NCBI GenBank assembly: GCA_028821395.1
Contig: JAPPGP010000097.1
Coordinates: 30,299-94,298, forward strand
Direction of reading: 5' to 3'
DNA from: Defluviicoccus sp.
Lineage (GTDB): Bacteria > Pseudomonadota > Alphaproteobacteria > MPNO01
DNA: 64,000 nt
Part shown: positions 17,388 through 27,391 of the stretch, in pieces
Numbering within the stretch: the first letter of the stretch is position 1
Layout of the letters: every line of letters begins with the position of its first letter
Position numbers and translations under genes: made by a program
Notes under the pieces: generated by a model
The model's database searches: none
Seen by the model: only the letters and a program-made list of their open reading frames with translations
What the model was told of the DNA's origin: nothing

Positions 17388-18437
17388 ATGGCCGCGATAG
17401 ACGCCGACGCCCATGTGATCGAGACCACCGCGACCTTCGGCCATCTGAGCGAGGCCGAGAGCGAGCACCTGCCCGGGATCGTCTCGCAGATTTTCGGCAA
17501 CGAGGCGAGGAACAACGCCGGTGAGCCGATGCGCGAATTCTGGGTCGTCGACGGGATGATCCACGGCAAGGACCGCAATGTCGGCCTCGATACGCCCAGG
17601 GAATCGCGCGAGATGTCCGATGTCGCGGCCCGGCTGCGCCACATGGACGCGCTCGGCATCGATGTCCAGGTCCTGTACCCGACATTGTTCCTGCGCCCGA
17701 TCGCGCGCTCGTTCCAGAGTGAGGCGGCGCTGGTCGGGGCCTACAACCGCTGGCTCGCCGACATCTGGTCGCAGGGCGGCGGACGGCTCCGCTGGGTCGT
17801 CATGCCCGCGTTGCAGTCGATGCACGAGATCCGCGCGCAGCTCGAGTTCGGCAGGGAGCACGGCGCGTGCGGCGTGTTCATGCGCGGGCTGGAATGCGAC
17901 CTGCCGCTGGCCCACCCTTATTTCTTCCCGCTCTACGAGGCGGCCCAGGAGCTCGACCTGCCGATCTGCATCCATTCCGCCAACGGCTCGATCGTCCACC
18001 ACGATTTCTACGTCAAGGACACCACCTTCACGATGTTCAAGCTGACCATCGTGGGCGCCCTGCACTCGCTGGTCGAGAAAGCGGTCCCGGCCCGGTTCCC
18101 CAACCTGCGCTGGGGCTTCATCGAGGCCAGCGCGCAATGGGTGCCCTATGTGCTGAACGACCTGGAAGACCGGTTCCGGCGCGCGGGCAAGCCCTTCTTC
18201 GACGCTCCGCTCGCCGAGAACAACATGTATGTCGCCTGCGAGGTGACCGACGATCTGCCATACGTCCTGCGACACGCCGGCGAAGACAATCTGGTCGTCG
18301 GCACCGATTACGGGCACCACGACCCCTCGGCCGAGATCGACGCGATCCAGCTCATCCGCGAGGACGAGCGCGTGCCTCCGCATGTGCGCCGGAAGATTCT
18401 GGAGGCCAACCCGCGGGCGCTTTACGGGCTCCGGTGA
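17388..18437 (+). CDS. Amidohydrolase-2 family metal-dependent hydrolase/decarboxylase
   Basis: 349 residues. Family features are IDADAHVIET at the N-terminus (the D-x-H variant of the first metal motif), LPICIHSANGS in the middle and VVGTDYGHHDPS with the metal-binding Asp near the end, followed by ILEANPRALYGL, the usual family terminus. The ATG at 17388 is preferred to the GTG at 17382 because the GGAGG at 17376-17380 is 7 bases upstream of the ATG. The family includes hydrolases and non-oxidative decarboxylases such as ACMSD-like enzymes. It presumably processes the acid released by the amidase; the exact reaction is unknown. Confidence 0.85.
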   Translation: MAAIDADAHVIETTATFGHLSEAESEHLPGIVSQIFGNEARNNAGEPMREFWVVDGMIHGKDRNVGLDTPRESREMSDVAARLRHMDALGIDVQVLYPTLFLRPIARSFQSEAALVGAYNRWLADIWSQGGGRLRWVVMPALQSMHEIRAQLEFGREHGACGVFMRGLECDLPLAHPYFFPLYEAAQELDLPICIHSANGSIVHHDFYVKDTTFTMFKLTIVGALHSLVEKAVPARFPNLRWGFIEASAQWVPYVLNDLEDRFRRAGKPFFDAPLAENNMYVACEVTDDLPYVLRHAGEDNLVVGTDYGHHDPSAEIDAIQLIREDERVPPHVRRKILEANPRALYGLR

Positions 18438-20263
18438 TCCGACGGTCAGGACGACCGGTGACTCTTCGCTCCGCTCTCTCGACGCTGCTTCTCGTCTGGT
18501 TCCTTTTGGTTCCCGGCGCGCAGGCCGCCGAGCCGCGCCACGGCATCGCCATGCACGGGGACCTGAAATACGGCGCCGATTTCCGCCACCTCGACTACGT
18601 CAACCCCGACGCGCCGAAGCGGGGCGAGCTGCGCCGCGCGGTGCGCGGGACGTTCGACAACCTCAACCCGTTCCTGATCAAGGGCGTGCCGGCGCATGGC
18701 CGGCATCTGGTGTTCGAGAGCCTGCTCAAGCGGACATGGGACGAGCCGTTCTCGCTCTACGGGCTGATCGCCGAGACCGTCGCGGTGCCGGACGACCGGT
18801 CCTCGGTCACCTTCACGCTGAGACCCGAGGCGCGGTTCCACGACGGGCGGCCGATCGCCGTCGACGACGTGGTGTTCTCCTGGGAGACCCTGAAGCAGAA
18901 GGGTCGGCCCAATCACCGGCTCTACTACAAGCAGGTCCAGCGGATCGAGCGCCCCGGGGAACGTGCGATCCGCTTCGTCTTCGATGCCGCCTCGCCCGAC
19001 CGCGAGCTGCCGCTGATCCTCGGGCTGATGCCGATCCTGTCGAAGGCCTACTACGCCGACGTGGAGTTCGGGAAGACCACGCTGGTCCCGCCGGTCGGCA
19101 GCGGCCCGTATCGCGTGGAGTCCGTCGATCCGGGTCGGCGCATCGTCTATCGCCGCGATCCCCTCTATTGGGGGCGCGATCTCGCGGTCAACCGGGGGCA
19201 GCACAATTTCGACCGCGTGCGCTACGACTACTACCGCGACGGCGACGTGATGATCGAGGCCTTCAAGGCGGGCGAGTACGATTTCCGCCTCGAATTCTCC
19301 GGCAAGCGCTGGGCGACCGCCTACGACTTCCCCGCCGCGGCGGATGGCAGGGTGAAGCGCGAGCTGCTGCCGAACGGTCGCCCGTCCGGCATGTCGGCCC
19401 TGGTGTTCAATTCGCGGCGCGAGATCTTCGCCGATCGGCGGGTGCGCTACGCGCTGGCGCACGCCTTCGACTTCGCCACCGTGAACAAGACCCTGCTGCA
19501 CGGCGCCTATCGCCGCACGCGCAGCATCTTCGACAACTCGGAGCTAGGCGCGCGCGGCATCCCCGAGGGGCGCGAGCTCGCCTTGCTGGAGCCGTTCCGC
19601 GCCTCTCTGCCCGTCGAGCTGTTCCAAAAGCCCTACCGCCCGCCCGGTGTCGCGGGCGGCATCCGGGCGAATTTGCGCGCGGCCAAGCGCATCCTGGCCA
19701 AGGCGGGCTGGCGGGTGCGCGACGGCGCGCTCAGGCGTGCCCCTGACGGGCTGGAGATGGCGTTCGAGATCCTGCTGGTCGACCCGGCCAACGAGAAGAT
19801 CGCGCTCGCGTTCTCCCGCAACCTCAGGCGCCTCGGCGTCGCGGCGCGGGTCCGCACCGTCGACACCTCGCAGTACCAGTACCGGCGCAACACCTACGAT
19901 TTCGACATGATCGTCTATCGCTGGGGTATGTCGCTCTCGCCCGGCAACGAGCAGGCGTTCTACTGGGGCAGCCAGGCAGCCGGGCAGGAGGGCACGCGCA
20001 ACTATCCGGGCATACGGATCCCGGCGGTCGACAGGCTGATCGAGCGGATGACCGAGGCGCGCGGGCGCGAGGTCTTCGTCGACATCGTCCGCGCGATGGA
20101 CCGGGTGCTGCTCTGGGGCCACCACTTCGTGCCGCTCTATTACCTGCGAGGCGACCGGGTGGCCTATTGGAACCGTTTCGGCCGCCCCGCCGTCACCCCG
20201 CTCTACGGGCTGGTGATCGACGCCTGGTGGGAGGACCCGGCGAAGGCGGGGGTCAACCGGTAG
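18434..20263 (+). CDS. YejA-like extracellular solute-binding protein (family 5)
   Basis: About 609 residues from a GTG that overlaps the upstream stop; a second GTG at 18458 is an alternative start. A Sec signal peptide ends near PGAQA/AEP. The mature N-terminus HGIAMHGDLKYGADF with YVNPDAPKRGELRR is the hallmark of YejA-like proteins, which bind oligopeptides or peptide-like molecules for an ABC importer. No matching YejBEF permease/ATPase genes lie nearby, so it either feeds a remote importer or works beside the urea-type system. It is the last gene of the operon beginning at 11254. Confidence 0.87.
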   Translation: MIRRSGRPVTLRSALSTLLLVWFLLVPGAQAAEPRHGIAMHGDLKYGADFRHLDYVNPDAPKRGELRRAVRGTFDNLNPFLIKGVPAHGRHLVFESLLKRTWDEPFSLYGLIAETVAVPDDRSSVTFTLRPEARFHDGRPIAVDDVVFSWETLKQKGRPNHRLYYKQVQRIERPGERAIRFVFDAASPDRELPLILGLMPILSKAYYADVEFGKTTLVPPVGSGPYRVESVDPGRRIVYRRDPLYWGRDLAVNRGQHNFDRVRYDYYRDGDVMIEAFKAGEYDFRLEFSGKRWATAYDFPAAADGRVKRELLPNGRPSGMSALVFNSRREIFADRRVRYALAHAFDFATVNKTLLHGAYRRTRSIFDNSELGARGIPEGRELALLEPFRASLPVELFQKPYRPPGVAGGIRANLRAAKRILAKAGWRVRDGALRRAPDGLEMAFEILLVDPANEKIALAFSRNLRRLGVAARVRTVDTSQYQYRRNTYDFDMIVYRWGMSLSPGNEQAFYWGSQAAGQEGTRNYPGIRIPAVDRLIERMTEARGREVFVDIVRAMDRVLLWGHHFVPLYYLRGDRVAYWNRFGRPAVTPLYGLVIDAWWEDPAKAGVNR

Positions 20264-20356
20264 CGCGCGCCCGCCGTTCCGCCCGATTGCCGGACTTCGG
20301 CACAGGAGCTAGGGTGCGCCGGATCGACGCTCCGACCGACAGGGAGACCCGGACGA

Positions 20357-21445
20357 ATGAACACAGTTTCCAAGCGAATCTTCGGCGTGTCCGCGGCGAC
20401 ATTGCTGGGCGCCGCCGTCGCCGTCGGCTCCGCGCCCGCCGGCGCCGATACCATCAACATCCGCATCGCCTCCGGCCACCCGCCGACGGTGGTCTATGCC
20501 GGGCTGATGAAGAACTTCTTCCAGCCGGAGCTCAAGAAGGCCGTCGAGGCAAAGACCAGGTACAAGGTCAACTTCATCGAGGGCTATAGCGGCTCCATCG
20601 TGAAGGTGTTCGACACCCTCGAAGGCGTGCAGAACGGCGTCGTCGATATCGGCGGGTTCTGCTACTGCTTCGAGGCCTCGAAGCTGCCGATGCACGCCTT
20701 CCAGATCATGCTGCCCTTCGGCACCATGGACCCGGTCCAGAGCGTCGCGGCCGCGGCCGACATCTACGGGCAGTTCCCGAGCCTGGAGAAGCGGTTCCAG
20801 GACTTCAACCAGACCCTGATCGCCATCATCGGCGACGGCGGATACAACCTCGGCACGCAGTTCGCCTGGAAGAAGCTCTCCGACCTCAAGGGCCGCAAGA
20901 TCCTGGGCGCCGGGCTCAACCTCAACTGGATGAAGCAGGCCGGGATCGGCATCGTGCCGGTCACCGACGGTCTGCCGGGCTGGTACCAGAAGCTCAAGAC
21001 CGGCGTCGCCGAGGGCGGCATCATGTTCCCGAGCGCCTGGGGCAAGACCTTCGGGCTGTGGGAGGTCGGCAAGTTCTACACCACCATCGGCTTCGGCTCG
21101 ATCACCTGGCACGGGCTGACGGTGAACAACCGGTTCTGGAAGCGGCTGCCGGCGGAGGTGAAGCCGATCGTCCAGGAGGTGGCCGACCGCTTCGAGATCA
21201 AGACCGGCTCGGCCAACAAGGTCGGCTACGACAAGGACATGGCGTGGCTCAGGAAGAACATCACGGTGAGCGACCTTCCGGCCGATGTCAGGCTCGGCTG
21301 GGCCAAGGGGCTGGCGCACTGGCCGCAGGCCCATGCCAACGAGCTCGAGAAGAAGGGCTTTCCCGCCAAGAAGATCCTGAACGCCTATCTGGCCGCGGCG
21401 GAGAAGCAGGGCTACAAGTGGCCGGTGCGATACGTCGTCAAGTAG
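20357..21445 (+). CDS. TRAP transporter substrate-binding protein (DctP family)
   Basis: 362 residues. An export signal ends near APAGA/DTI. The mature part carries INIRIASGHPPTVVY at the start and a WHGLTVNNRFWKRLPAEVK segment typical of DctP-family proteins. It would capture an organic acid in the periplasm and deliver it to the membrane subunits encoded at 21531 and 22078. The 93-base gap after the YejA-like gene probably holds its own promoter. A strong hairpin (21452-21483) follows its stop. Confidence 0.9.
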   Translation: MNTVSKRIFGVSAATLLGAAVAVGSAPAGADTINIRIASGHPPTVVYAGLMKNFFQPELKKAVEAKTRYKVNFIEGYSGSIVKVFDTLEGVQNGVVDIGGFCYCFEASKLPMHAFQIMLPFGTMDPVQSVAAAADIYGQFPSLEKRFQDFNQTLIAIIGDGGYNLGTQFAWKKLSDLKGRKILGAGLNLNWMKQAGIGIVPVTDGLPGWYQKLKTGVAEGGIMFPSAWGKTFGLWEVGKFYTTIGFGSITWHGLTVNNRFWKRLPAEVKPIVQEVADRFEIKTGSANKVGYDKDMAWLRKNITVSDLPADVRLGWAKGLAHWPQAHANELEKKGFPAKKILNAYLAAAEKQGYKWPVRYVVK

Positions 21446-21451
21446 CGTCGC

Positions 21452-21483
21452 GCGGCCGGCCGGAAGGCGATCCGGCCGGCCGC
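21452..21483 (+). terminator. Intercistronic GC hairpin between dctP and dctQ
   Basis: A perfect 12-base inverted repeat (GCGGCCGGCCGG at 21452-21463 and its complement at 21472-21483) with an 8-base loop begins 6 bases after the binding-protein stop. No run of T follows, so it is not a classical terminator. Its position suggests partial termination or 3'-end protection, giving more periplasmic binding protein than membrane subunits. Confidence 0.6.
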
Positions 21484-21530
21484 CCTTGCCCGACACGGGT
21501 GCCGGCGCGCGGGATTGACGGAAGCCCGGC

Positions 21531-22055
21531 ATGAACCTCGTCACGCTGACCGACCGCGTATCCAAGGTCCTGATGGTCCTGGCGGCGGTCTGGGCCTTCG
21601 CCCTGGTCTTCCTGGTGCTCGGCGACATCGTCGGCCGGGGCGCGTTCGATGCGCCGATCTACGGCACGGTGGAGATGGTCAGCGCGTCGGTGGTGATCAT
21701 CGTCTTTCTCCAGGCGGGCTACGCGATCCGCAGCCGGTCGATGCTGCGGGCGGATTTCCTGGTCACCCATCTGCCCGACCGGGTGCAGCGGATGCTGCTC
21801 GCCTTCGGCTACCTGCTGGGGGCGGCGTTCTTTTTGATGATCATCACCGGCGGCTGGGAGGAGAGCATCCGCTCCTATGTCGAGGGCGAGTTCGAAGGCG
21901 AGGGGGCGCTCAGGGTGCCGTCCTGGCCGGCCCGCTGGACGGTGCTGGTCGGCAGCGCGCTCGCCCTGATCAACTACTGCGTGATGGCCTATCTCGACGT
22001 GTTCAGGCCCGAACTGGCGCGGTCGGAAGCCGACGTCGGCGGCCCCGGGCTGTAG
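21531..22055 (+). CDS. TRAP transporter small permease (DctQ family)
   Basis: 174 residues, four hydrophobic segments. LVLGDIVGRGAFDAPIYGTVEM is the usual first-loop block of DctQ proteins. It forms the small membrane subunit that couples the binding protein to the DctM channel. It lies 85 bases after the dctP-like gene, across the hairpin, and 22 bases before the dctM-like gene. Confidence 0.9.
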   Translation: MNLVTLTDRVSKVLMVLAAVWAFALVFLVLGDIVGRGAFDAPIYGTVEMVSASVVIIVFLQAGYAIRSRSMLRADFLVTHLPDRVQRMLLAFGYLLGAAFFLMIITGGWEESIRSYVEGEFEGEGALRVPSWPARWTVLVGSALALINYCVMAYLDVFRPELARSEADVGGPGL

Positions 22056-22077
22056 CGGCGCGCGGGGAGCCGGGGCA

Positions 22078-23442
22078 ATGTTCGACGCCAATGTCGCCAT
22101 ATTGCTGGTGGTCTGCCTGGTGGCGCTGGTCGCCGTCGGGGTGCACATCGCCCTCGCCCTCGGGATGACCAGCGCGCTCGGCATCTTTCTGGTGACGGGC
22201 GCGGATTCCTACGCCCTCCACTCGGTGCAGACCATGCTGGCGGCGACCGCCTACGAGGCGATCCGCGCCTATGTCTTCGCGGTGATCCCGCTGTTCATGC
22301 TGATGGGGGAGTTCATCGGCAAGTCGGGCACGGTCACCGACGTCTATCGCGGCATCAACCGCCTGTTGCACCGGCTGCCCGGCAGGCTGGCGATCGCCAC
22401 CGTGCTGGGCAACGCGCTGTTCTCCTTCGTGACCGGCGTCAGCATCGCCTCGGCGGCGGCGTTCTCGCGCATCGCCTACCCGGAGATGAAGCGCTTCGGG
22501 TACCACCGCGGCTTCGCGCTCGGCACCGTCGCCGGCTCGAGCTGTCTCGGCATGCTGATCCCGCCGAGCGTGCTGATGATCGTCTGGGGCATCCTCACCG
22601 AGCAGTCGATCGGCCAGATCTTCGCCGCCGGCATCCTGCCGGGCTTCCTGCTGACGGTGATGTTCGTCGCCTATGTGTTCGCCATGGCGCTGCTCAAACC
22701 CGATCTCGTCGGCGCCGGGGCGGAGCAGGCCGCCGCCGCGACACCGGCCGAAGATGTCGACGAGGTGTCGACGCTGCAGTTCCTGGTCAGCCTGTTCGGC
22801 ATAGTCGCGGTGATCGTCGTGGTGCTGGGCGGCATCTGGTTCGGCGTCTTCACGCCGACCGAGGGCGCCGGCGCGGGCGCGTTCATCGGCCTGGTCCTCG
22901 CCGTCCTCAAGGGGATGCGGCTCGGCGACTTCATCGACTCGATCCTCTCCGTCGGGCGCACCTCGGCGCCGATCCTGCTGTTGCTGATCACCGCCGCGCT
23001 CTATTCGCGGACGCTGGCCATGACCGGCATGACCAACGCCATCGAGAGCGTGTTCCTCGGCACCGGTATGCCGCCATGGGCGATCCTGACGGTGATGGTG
23101 CTGGTCTGGTTCGCGCTCGGCATGATCATCGATTCGATCTCGATCATGCTGCTGACGGCGGCGATTTTCGCGCCGATCGCCGTCAAGCTCGGCTACGAGC
23201 CCATCGCCTTCGCCATTATCGCCATAATTGCGATCGAGGCGGGGCTGCTGACGCCGCCCTTCGGGCTGCTGGTCTACACGGTCAAGTCGGCGATCCAGAA
23301 CTTCGATTCCGAGATCAACGTCATGACCATCTTCAGGAGCTCGATCCCCTACTGGATCATCATGTTGATCGGAATGGCGGTGATCATCCGCTTCCCGGGG
23401 ATCGCCACCTACCTGCCGGACCTGTTGTTCCAGCCGAGCTGA
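22078..23442 (+). CDS. TRAP transporter large permease (DctM family)
   Basis: 454 residues with about twelve hydrophobic helices. DctM blocks visible are VIPLFMLMGEF, GSSCLGMLIPPSVLMIVWG and EAGLLTPPFGLLVY. It is the ion-coupled transport channel of the TRAP system and completes a three-gene set with 20357 and 21531. The substrate is probably a carboxylate, judging from the family and from the glyoxylate-shunt genes that follow on the opposite strand. Confidence 0.93.
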   Translation: MFDANVAILLVVCLVALVAVGVHIALALGMTSALGIFLVTGADSYALHSVQTMLAATAYEAIRAYVFAVIPLFMLMGEFIGKSGTVTDVYRGINRLLHRLPGRLAIATVLGNALFSFVTGVSIASAAAFSRIAYPEMKRFGYHRGFALGTVAGSSCLGMLIPPSVLMIVWGILTEQSIGQIFAAGILPGFLLTVMFVAYVFAMALLKPDLVGAGAEQAAAATPAEDVDEVSTLQFLVSLFGIVAVIVVVLGGIWFGVFTPTEGAGAGAFIGLVLAVLKGMRLGDFIDSILSVGRTSAPILLLLITAALYSRTLAMTGMTNAIESVFLGTGMPPWAILTVMVLVWFALGMIIDSISIMLLTAAIFAPIAVKLGYEPIAFAIIAIIAIEAGLLTPPFGLLVYTVKSAIQNFDSEINVMTIFRSSIPYWIIMLIGMAVIIRFPGIATYLPDLLFQPS

Positions 23443-23461
23443 CGCGGGCGCTTCCCGGCCC

Positions 23462-25633
23462 TCAGCCCCGATCTTGCGCCTTGCGTTCGGCGCGCCGGCG
23501 GTGGAGCACCGGCTCGGTATAGCCGGACGGCTGTTCGCGGCCCTGGAAGACGAGGTCGCAGGCGCCCCTGAAGGCGGGGCCGTCGAAACCGGGCGCCATC
23601 GGCGCATATTCCGGGTCGCCTTCGTTCTGCCGGTCGACGACACGGGCCATCTTGCGCATGGTCGCCAGGACCTCGTCCTCGGTGCAGATCCCGTGATGCA
23701 GCCAGTTGGCCATGTGCTGGCTGGAAATGCGGCAGGTGGCGCGGTCCTCCATCAGGCCAACATCGTCGATGTCAGGCACCTTGGAGCAGCCGATGCCCTG
23801 GTCGACCCAGCGCACGACGTAGCCGAGGATGCCCTGGGCGTTGTTCTCCAGCTCGGCGCGGATGTCTGCCGCCGACCAGTTGGGGCGCGTCGTCACCGGG
23901 ATCGCGAGAATGGCGTCGAGCGCGGCCCGCGGACGGCCGGCGAGCTCCCGCTGCCGCGCCTCGACATCGACCCGGTGGTAATGCGTCGCGTGCAGCGTGG
24001 CGGCGGTGGGCGACGGCACCCAGGCGGTATCGGCGCCGGCTTTCGGATGGTTGATCTTGACTTTCAGCATGTCCGCCATGCGATCCGGCATGGCCCACAT
24101 GCCCTTGCCGATCTGGGCGCGGCCGGGCAGGCCGCAGGCGATGCCGATATCGACGTTCCAGTCTTCATAGGTGGCGAGCCAGGGGGCGGCCTTCATGTCG
24201 GCCTTGCGGATCATCGGGCCGGCTTCCATCGAGGTGTGGATCTCGTCGCCGGTGCGGTCGAGAAAGCCGGTATTAATGAACGCCACCCGGTGCCGCGCGG
24301 CACGGATGCACGACTTGAGGTTGACGGTGGTGCGCCGCTCCTCGTCCATGATGCCGATCTTGATGCGGTTGCGCTCCAGCCCCAGCATGTCCTCGACGCG
24401 GGCGAACACCGAGTCGGCGAACGCGACCTCCTCGGGCCCGTGCAGCTTCGGCTTGACGATGTATATCGAGCCCGCCCGGCTGTTGCGCCAGGCCCCGTTG
24501 CCCTTGAGGTCGTGTAGCGCGATCAGGCAGGTGAACACCGCATCGAGCAAGCCCTCCGGCGCCTCCCGGCCCTCGCCGTCCAGCACCGCCGGGTTGGTCA
24601 TCAGGTGGCCGACATTGCGGTTGAGCATCAGCGAGCGCCCCGGCAGCACGATCTCGCCGCCGTCGGCTCCGGTATAGCGGCGGTCGGGGGCGAGCCGCCG
24701 CTCCAGGGTCTTGCCGTTCTTCGCGAAGCTGGCGGCGAGGTCGCCCTTGATCAGGCCGAGCCAGTTGCGATAGGCGGAGACCTTGTCCTCGGCATCGACG
24801 GCGGCGACCGAATCCTCCAGATCGACGATGGTCGTCACCGCCGATTCCAGCACCACGTCCGACACCCCCGCCTTGTCTGTCAGGCCGACCGGGTGGGTCC
24901 GGTCAATCGCGATCTCGATATGCAGGCCGTTATGGCGCAGCAGTACCGCCTCGGGCGCCGCCGCGTCGCCCCGATAGCCGGCGAAGACGCCGGGATCGGC
25001 CAGTCCCGTCGCGCCTTCCGCCAACTCCGCCGCGAGCGCGCCTTCCTCCACCTGGTAGGCGAGGACGTCGGCGTGGGAGCCGGCAGCCAGCGGCGCCGCC
25101 TCGTCGAGGAAGCCCCGCGTCCAGGCGATCACGTTTGCGCCGCGTACCGGGTCGTAGCCGCCGTTCCTGCCCGCCTCCCCGTCATAGGGGATCGCGTCGG
25201 TCCCGTAGAGCGCGTCGTAGAGGCTGCCCCAGCGCGCGTTGGCCGCATTCAGGGCATATCGGGCATTGGTCACCGGCACGACGAGCTGGGGGCCCGCGAT
25301 ATGCGCGATCTCCTCGTCGACATGGGAGGTCTCGATGCAGAAATCCGGCCCCTCCGGCACCAGATAGCCGATATCGGCGAGGAAGGCTCGATAAGCGTCC
25401 GGATCGACCGCCTCCCCGCTTCGCGCCTTGTGCCACGCGTCGATCCCCGCCTGCAGCGCCTCGCGACGGACGAGCAGATCCCGGTTCGCCGGCGCAAGGT
25501 CGTGCAGCAGGGCATCGAAATCCCGCCAGAAGATTTCGCTTTCGAGACCGAGCCCCGGCAGAACCTCGTCCTTGACGAAGCCGTGGAGTTCGGCGGCGAC
25601 CTGGCATCGTCCGACACGTACTCTCTCGGTCAT
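23462..25633 (-). CDS. glcB: Malate synthase G
   Basis: 723 residues from the ATG at 25633, the same length as E. coli GlcB; the open frame upstream of that ATG has no homology. Signature regions include [14 protein letters not shown] and [21 protein letters not shown], with [13 protein letters not shown] and [12 protein letters not shown] earlier. It condenses glyoxylate and acetyl-CoA to malate in the second step of the glyoxylate shunt. It ends a leftward operon with the DUF4170-like and isocitrate lyase genes (gaps of 31 and 28 bases), allowing growth on C2 units and fatty or aromatic acids. Confidence 0.96.
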   Translation of the reverse strand: MTERVRVGRCQVAAELHGFVKDEVLPGLGLESEIFWRDFDALLHDLAPANRDLLVRREALQAGIDAWHKARSGEAVDPDAYRAFLADIGYLVPEGPDFCIETSHVDEEIAHIAGPQLVVPVTNARYALNAANARWGSLYDALYGTDAIPYDGEAGRNGGYDPVRGANVIAWTRGFLDEAAPLAAGSHADVLAYQVEEGALAAELAEGATGLADPGVFAGYRGDAAAPEAVLLRHNGLHIEIAIDRTHPVGLTDKAGVSDVVLESAVTTIVDLEDSVAAVDAEDKVSAYRNWLGLIKGDLAASFAKNGKTLERRLAPDRRYTGADGGEIVLPGRSLMLNRNVGHLMTNPAVLDGEGREAPEGLLDAVFTCLIALHDLKGNGAWRNSRAGSIYIVKPKLHGPEEVAFADSVFARVEDMLGLERNRIKIGIMDEERRTTVNLKSCIRAARHRVAFINTGFLDRTGDEIHTSMEAGPMIRKADMKAAPWLATYEDWNVDIGIACGLPGRAQIGKGMWAMPDRMADMLKVKINHPKAGADTAWVPSPTAATLHATHYHRVDVEARQRELAGRPRAALDAILAIPVTTRPNWSAADIRAELENNAQGILGYVVRWVDQGIGCSKVPDIDDVGLMEDRATCRISSQHMANWLHHGICTEDEVLATMRKMARVVDRQNEGDPEYAPMAPGFDGPAFRGACDLVFQGREQPSGYTEPVLHRRRAERKAQDRG

Positions 25634-25664
25634 ATTCCTGCTCCGGATCGGGGGGTTTGCCGGC

Positions 25665-25898
25665 CTATCGGGCCCCGTCGCGCGCGGCTTCCGCTCCCGC
25701 GCGTCTTCGCGCGGGCTCCTCGGCCACGCTGAAGCGGGCGTAGAAATCGCCCCTTGTCTCCTCCGCCACCCGGCGCCAGGCGACCAGCGCCGCGTCGCGG
25801 TCCGCATAGGGACCCATCACCCGTTCGCTGCCGCTGACCAGCCGGTCGAAGTCAGCGTCCGTGTAGGTCCCGCCAACGACCCAGAACTTCGAACTCAT
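25665..25898 (-). CDS. Small DUF4170-like protein
   Basis: 77 residues from the ATG at 25898. It begins [19 protein letters not shown] and contains [16 protein letters not shown] and a FSVAEEP segment, the pattern of the DUF4170 family of small alphaproteobacterial proteins of unknown function. It is soluble, with an Ala/Arg-rich tail. It lies between isocitrate lyase (28 bases) and malate synthase G (31 bases) on the same strand, so it is almost certainly co-expressed with the glyoxylate shunt. Any role there is inference from position. Confidence 0.75.
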   Translation of the reverse strand: MSSKFWVVGGTYTDADFDRLVSGSERVMGPYADRDAALVAWRRVAEETRGDFYARFSVAEEPARRRAGAEAARDGAR

Positions 25899-25926
25899 CT
25901 CGCAATCTCCCGTCGATCGATGGGTG

Positions 25927-27219
25927 CTATTCGGCCGCGATGGCCGGGGTTTCGAACTGGGCGGCCTCGGTCGATTCCGCCAGCGCCTCGGTGGAGGACC
26001 GGCCGCCGGCGATGGCCTGGCCCACGGCGTCGAAATACCCGGTGCCCACCTCGTGCTGGTGGCGCGTCGCCGAATACCCCTCGGCCTCCGCCGCGAACTC
26101 GGCTTCCTGAAGCTCGGCGTAGCCCGCCATGCCGCGGTCCCGGTAGGCACCGGCAAGCCGGAACATGCCGTGGTTGAGGGAGTGGAATCCGGCCAGCGTC
26201 ACGAACTGGTAGCGGTAGCCCATCGCCGCCAGCTCGCGCTGGAACCGCTCCATGGTCGGGACGTCCAGATGGGCCGACCAGTTGAAGGAGGGCGAGCAGT
26301 TGTAGGAGAGCATCTTGCCCGGATATTTCGCATGTATGGCCTCGGCGAACCAACGCGCCTGTTCCAGGTCCGGCGTCGACGTTTCCATCCACAGGAGGTC
26401 GGCGTACTCGGCATAGGCCAGGCCGCGGGCGACGCAGTGCGCGAAGCCCGTGCCCTCCTTGAGCCGGTAGAATCCCTCCGGCGTGCGCTCGCCCGTGAGG
26501 AACTCGCGGTCCCGCTCGTCGATGTCGCTGGTGATCAGCCTGGCGCTTTCCGCGTCGGTGCGCGCCATGACGATCGTGGGCACCCCCATCACGTCGGCCG
26601 CGAGGCGGGCGGCCAGCAGGTTGCGGATGTGCTGCCCGGTGGGGATCAGGACCTTCCCCCCCATGTGGCCGCATTTCTTCTCCGACGCGAGCTGGTCTTC
26701 GATGTGGATTCCCGCGGCACCCGCTTCGATGAACGCCCTGGTGACCTCGAACGCGTTGAGCGCGCCGCCGAACCCCGCCTCGGCGTCGGCGACGATGGGG
26801 GCCAGCCAGTCGATGCGGCCGCCGCCGTCGAGGGTCTGGATCTGATCGGCCCGGCGGAGCGTGTTGTTGATGCGCCGCACGAGCTCCGGTCCGCTGTCGC
26901 TCGGGTAGAGGCTCTGGTCGGGGTACATCGAGCCCGCCTTGTTGTTGTCCGCGGCGACCTGCCAGCCGGACAGGTAGACCGATTCGAGGCCGGTCCGCAC
27001 GATCTGCATGGCCTGGTTGCCGGTCACCGCGCCGAGCGCCCGCACGGGCTCGTCTCGTTGCAATAGATGCCAGAGCCGCTCCGCGCCCAGGCGGGCGAGG
27101 CTGTGCTCGACGCGAACGCTGCCCGACAGCCGCTCCACATCGGCCAGCGTGTAGTCGCGGCGGATCCCCGCAAAGCGGCCCGACGGCGCCTGGTTGTGTC
27201 GTTCCATTTCCCGCTGCAT
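25927..27219 (-). CDS. aceA: Isocitrate lyase
   Basis: 430 residues. The catalytic loop [16 protein letters not shown] carries Cys183, followed by MARTDAESA and [19 protein letters not shown], and [12 protein letters not shown] for substrate binding. It cleaves isocitrate to succinate and glyoxylate, the committed step of the glyoxylate shunt. The ATG at 27219 has an AGGAGAGG ribosome-binding site. It is the first gene of the operon with the DUF4170-like gene and glcB, and diverges from an ScfR/RamB-type regulator across a 172-base AT-rich gap. Confidence 0.97.
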   Translation of the reverse strand: MQREMERHNQAPSGRFAGIRRDYTLADVERLSGSVRVEHSLARLGAERLWHLLQRDEPVRALGAVTGNQAMQIVRTGLESVYLSGWQVAADNNKAGSMYPDQSLYPSDSGPELVRRINNTLRRADQIQTLDGGGRIDWLAPIVADAEAGFGGALNAFEVTRAFIEAGAAGIHIEDQLASEKKCGHMGGKVLIPTGQHIRNLLAARLAADVMGVPTIVMARTDAESARLITSDIDERDREFLTGERTPEGFYRLKEGTGFAHCVARGLAYAEYADLLWMETSTPDLEQARWFAEAIHAKYPGKMLSYNCSPSFNWSAHLDVPTMERFQRELAAMGYRYQFVTLAGFHSLNHGMFRLAGAYRDRGMAGYAELQEAEFAAEAEGYSATRHQHEVGTGYFDAVGQAIAGGRSSTEALAESTEAAQFETPAIAAE

Positions 27220-27391
27220 CGGCCTGTCCTCTCCTTCGCACTTGAACCGGATACCGTGTAGTTAGCAGAACGTAATTGACAAAATTCGGAATGGTCTATA
27301 TCTCTCTGAAAGAAATGAAGATATTTGGTTGATTTTGCGAATTGAAACACGGTGAATTAGTAAATCTTGAAAATTACCGGAGCCCTCCCGA
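27220..27391. promoter_or_regulatory. Divergent control region between aceA and its regulator
   Basis: This 172-base gap is markedly AT-rich compared with its surroundings. On the plus strand a TTGACA (27276-27281) is followed after 15 bases by TATATC (27297-27302), a possible but short-spaced promoter for the regulator. GATTTTGCGAATTGAAA around 27331-27347 contains TTCGCAAAA on the minus strand, loosely like the RamB site of actinobacteria. The promoter and operator assignments are inference. Confidence 0.45.
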
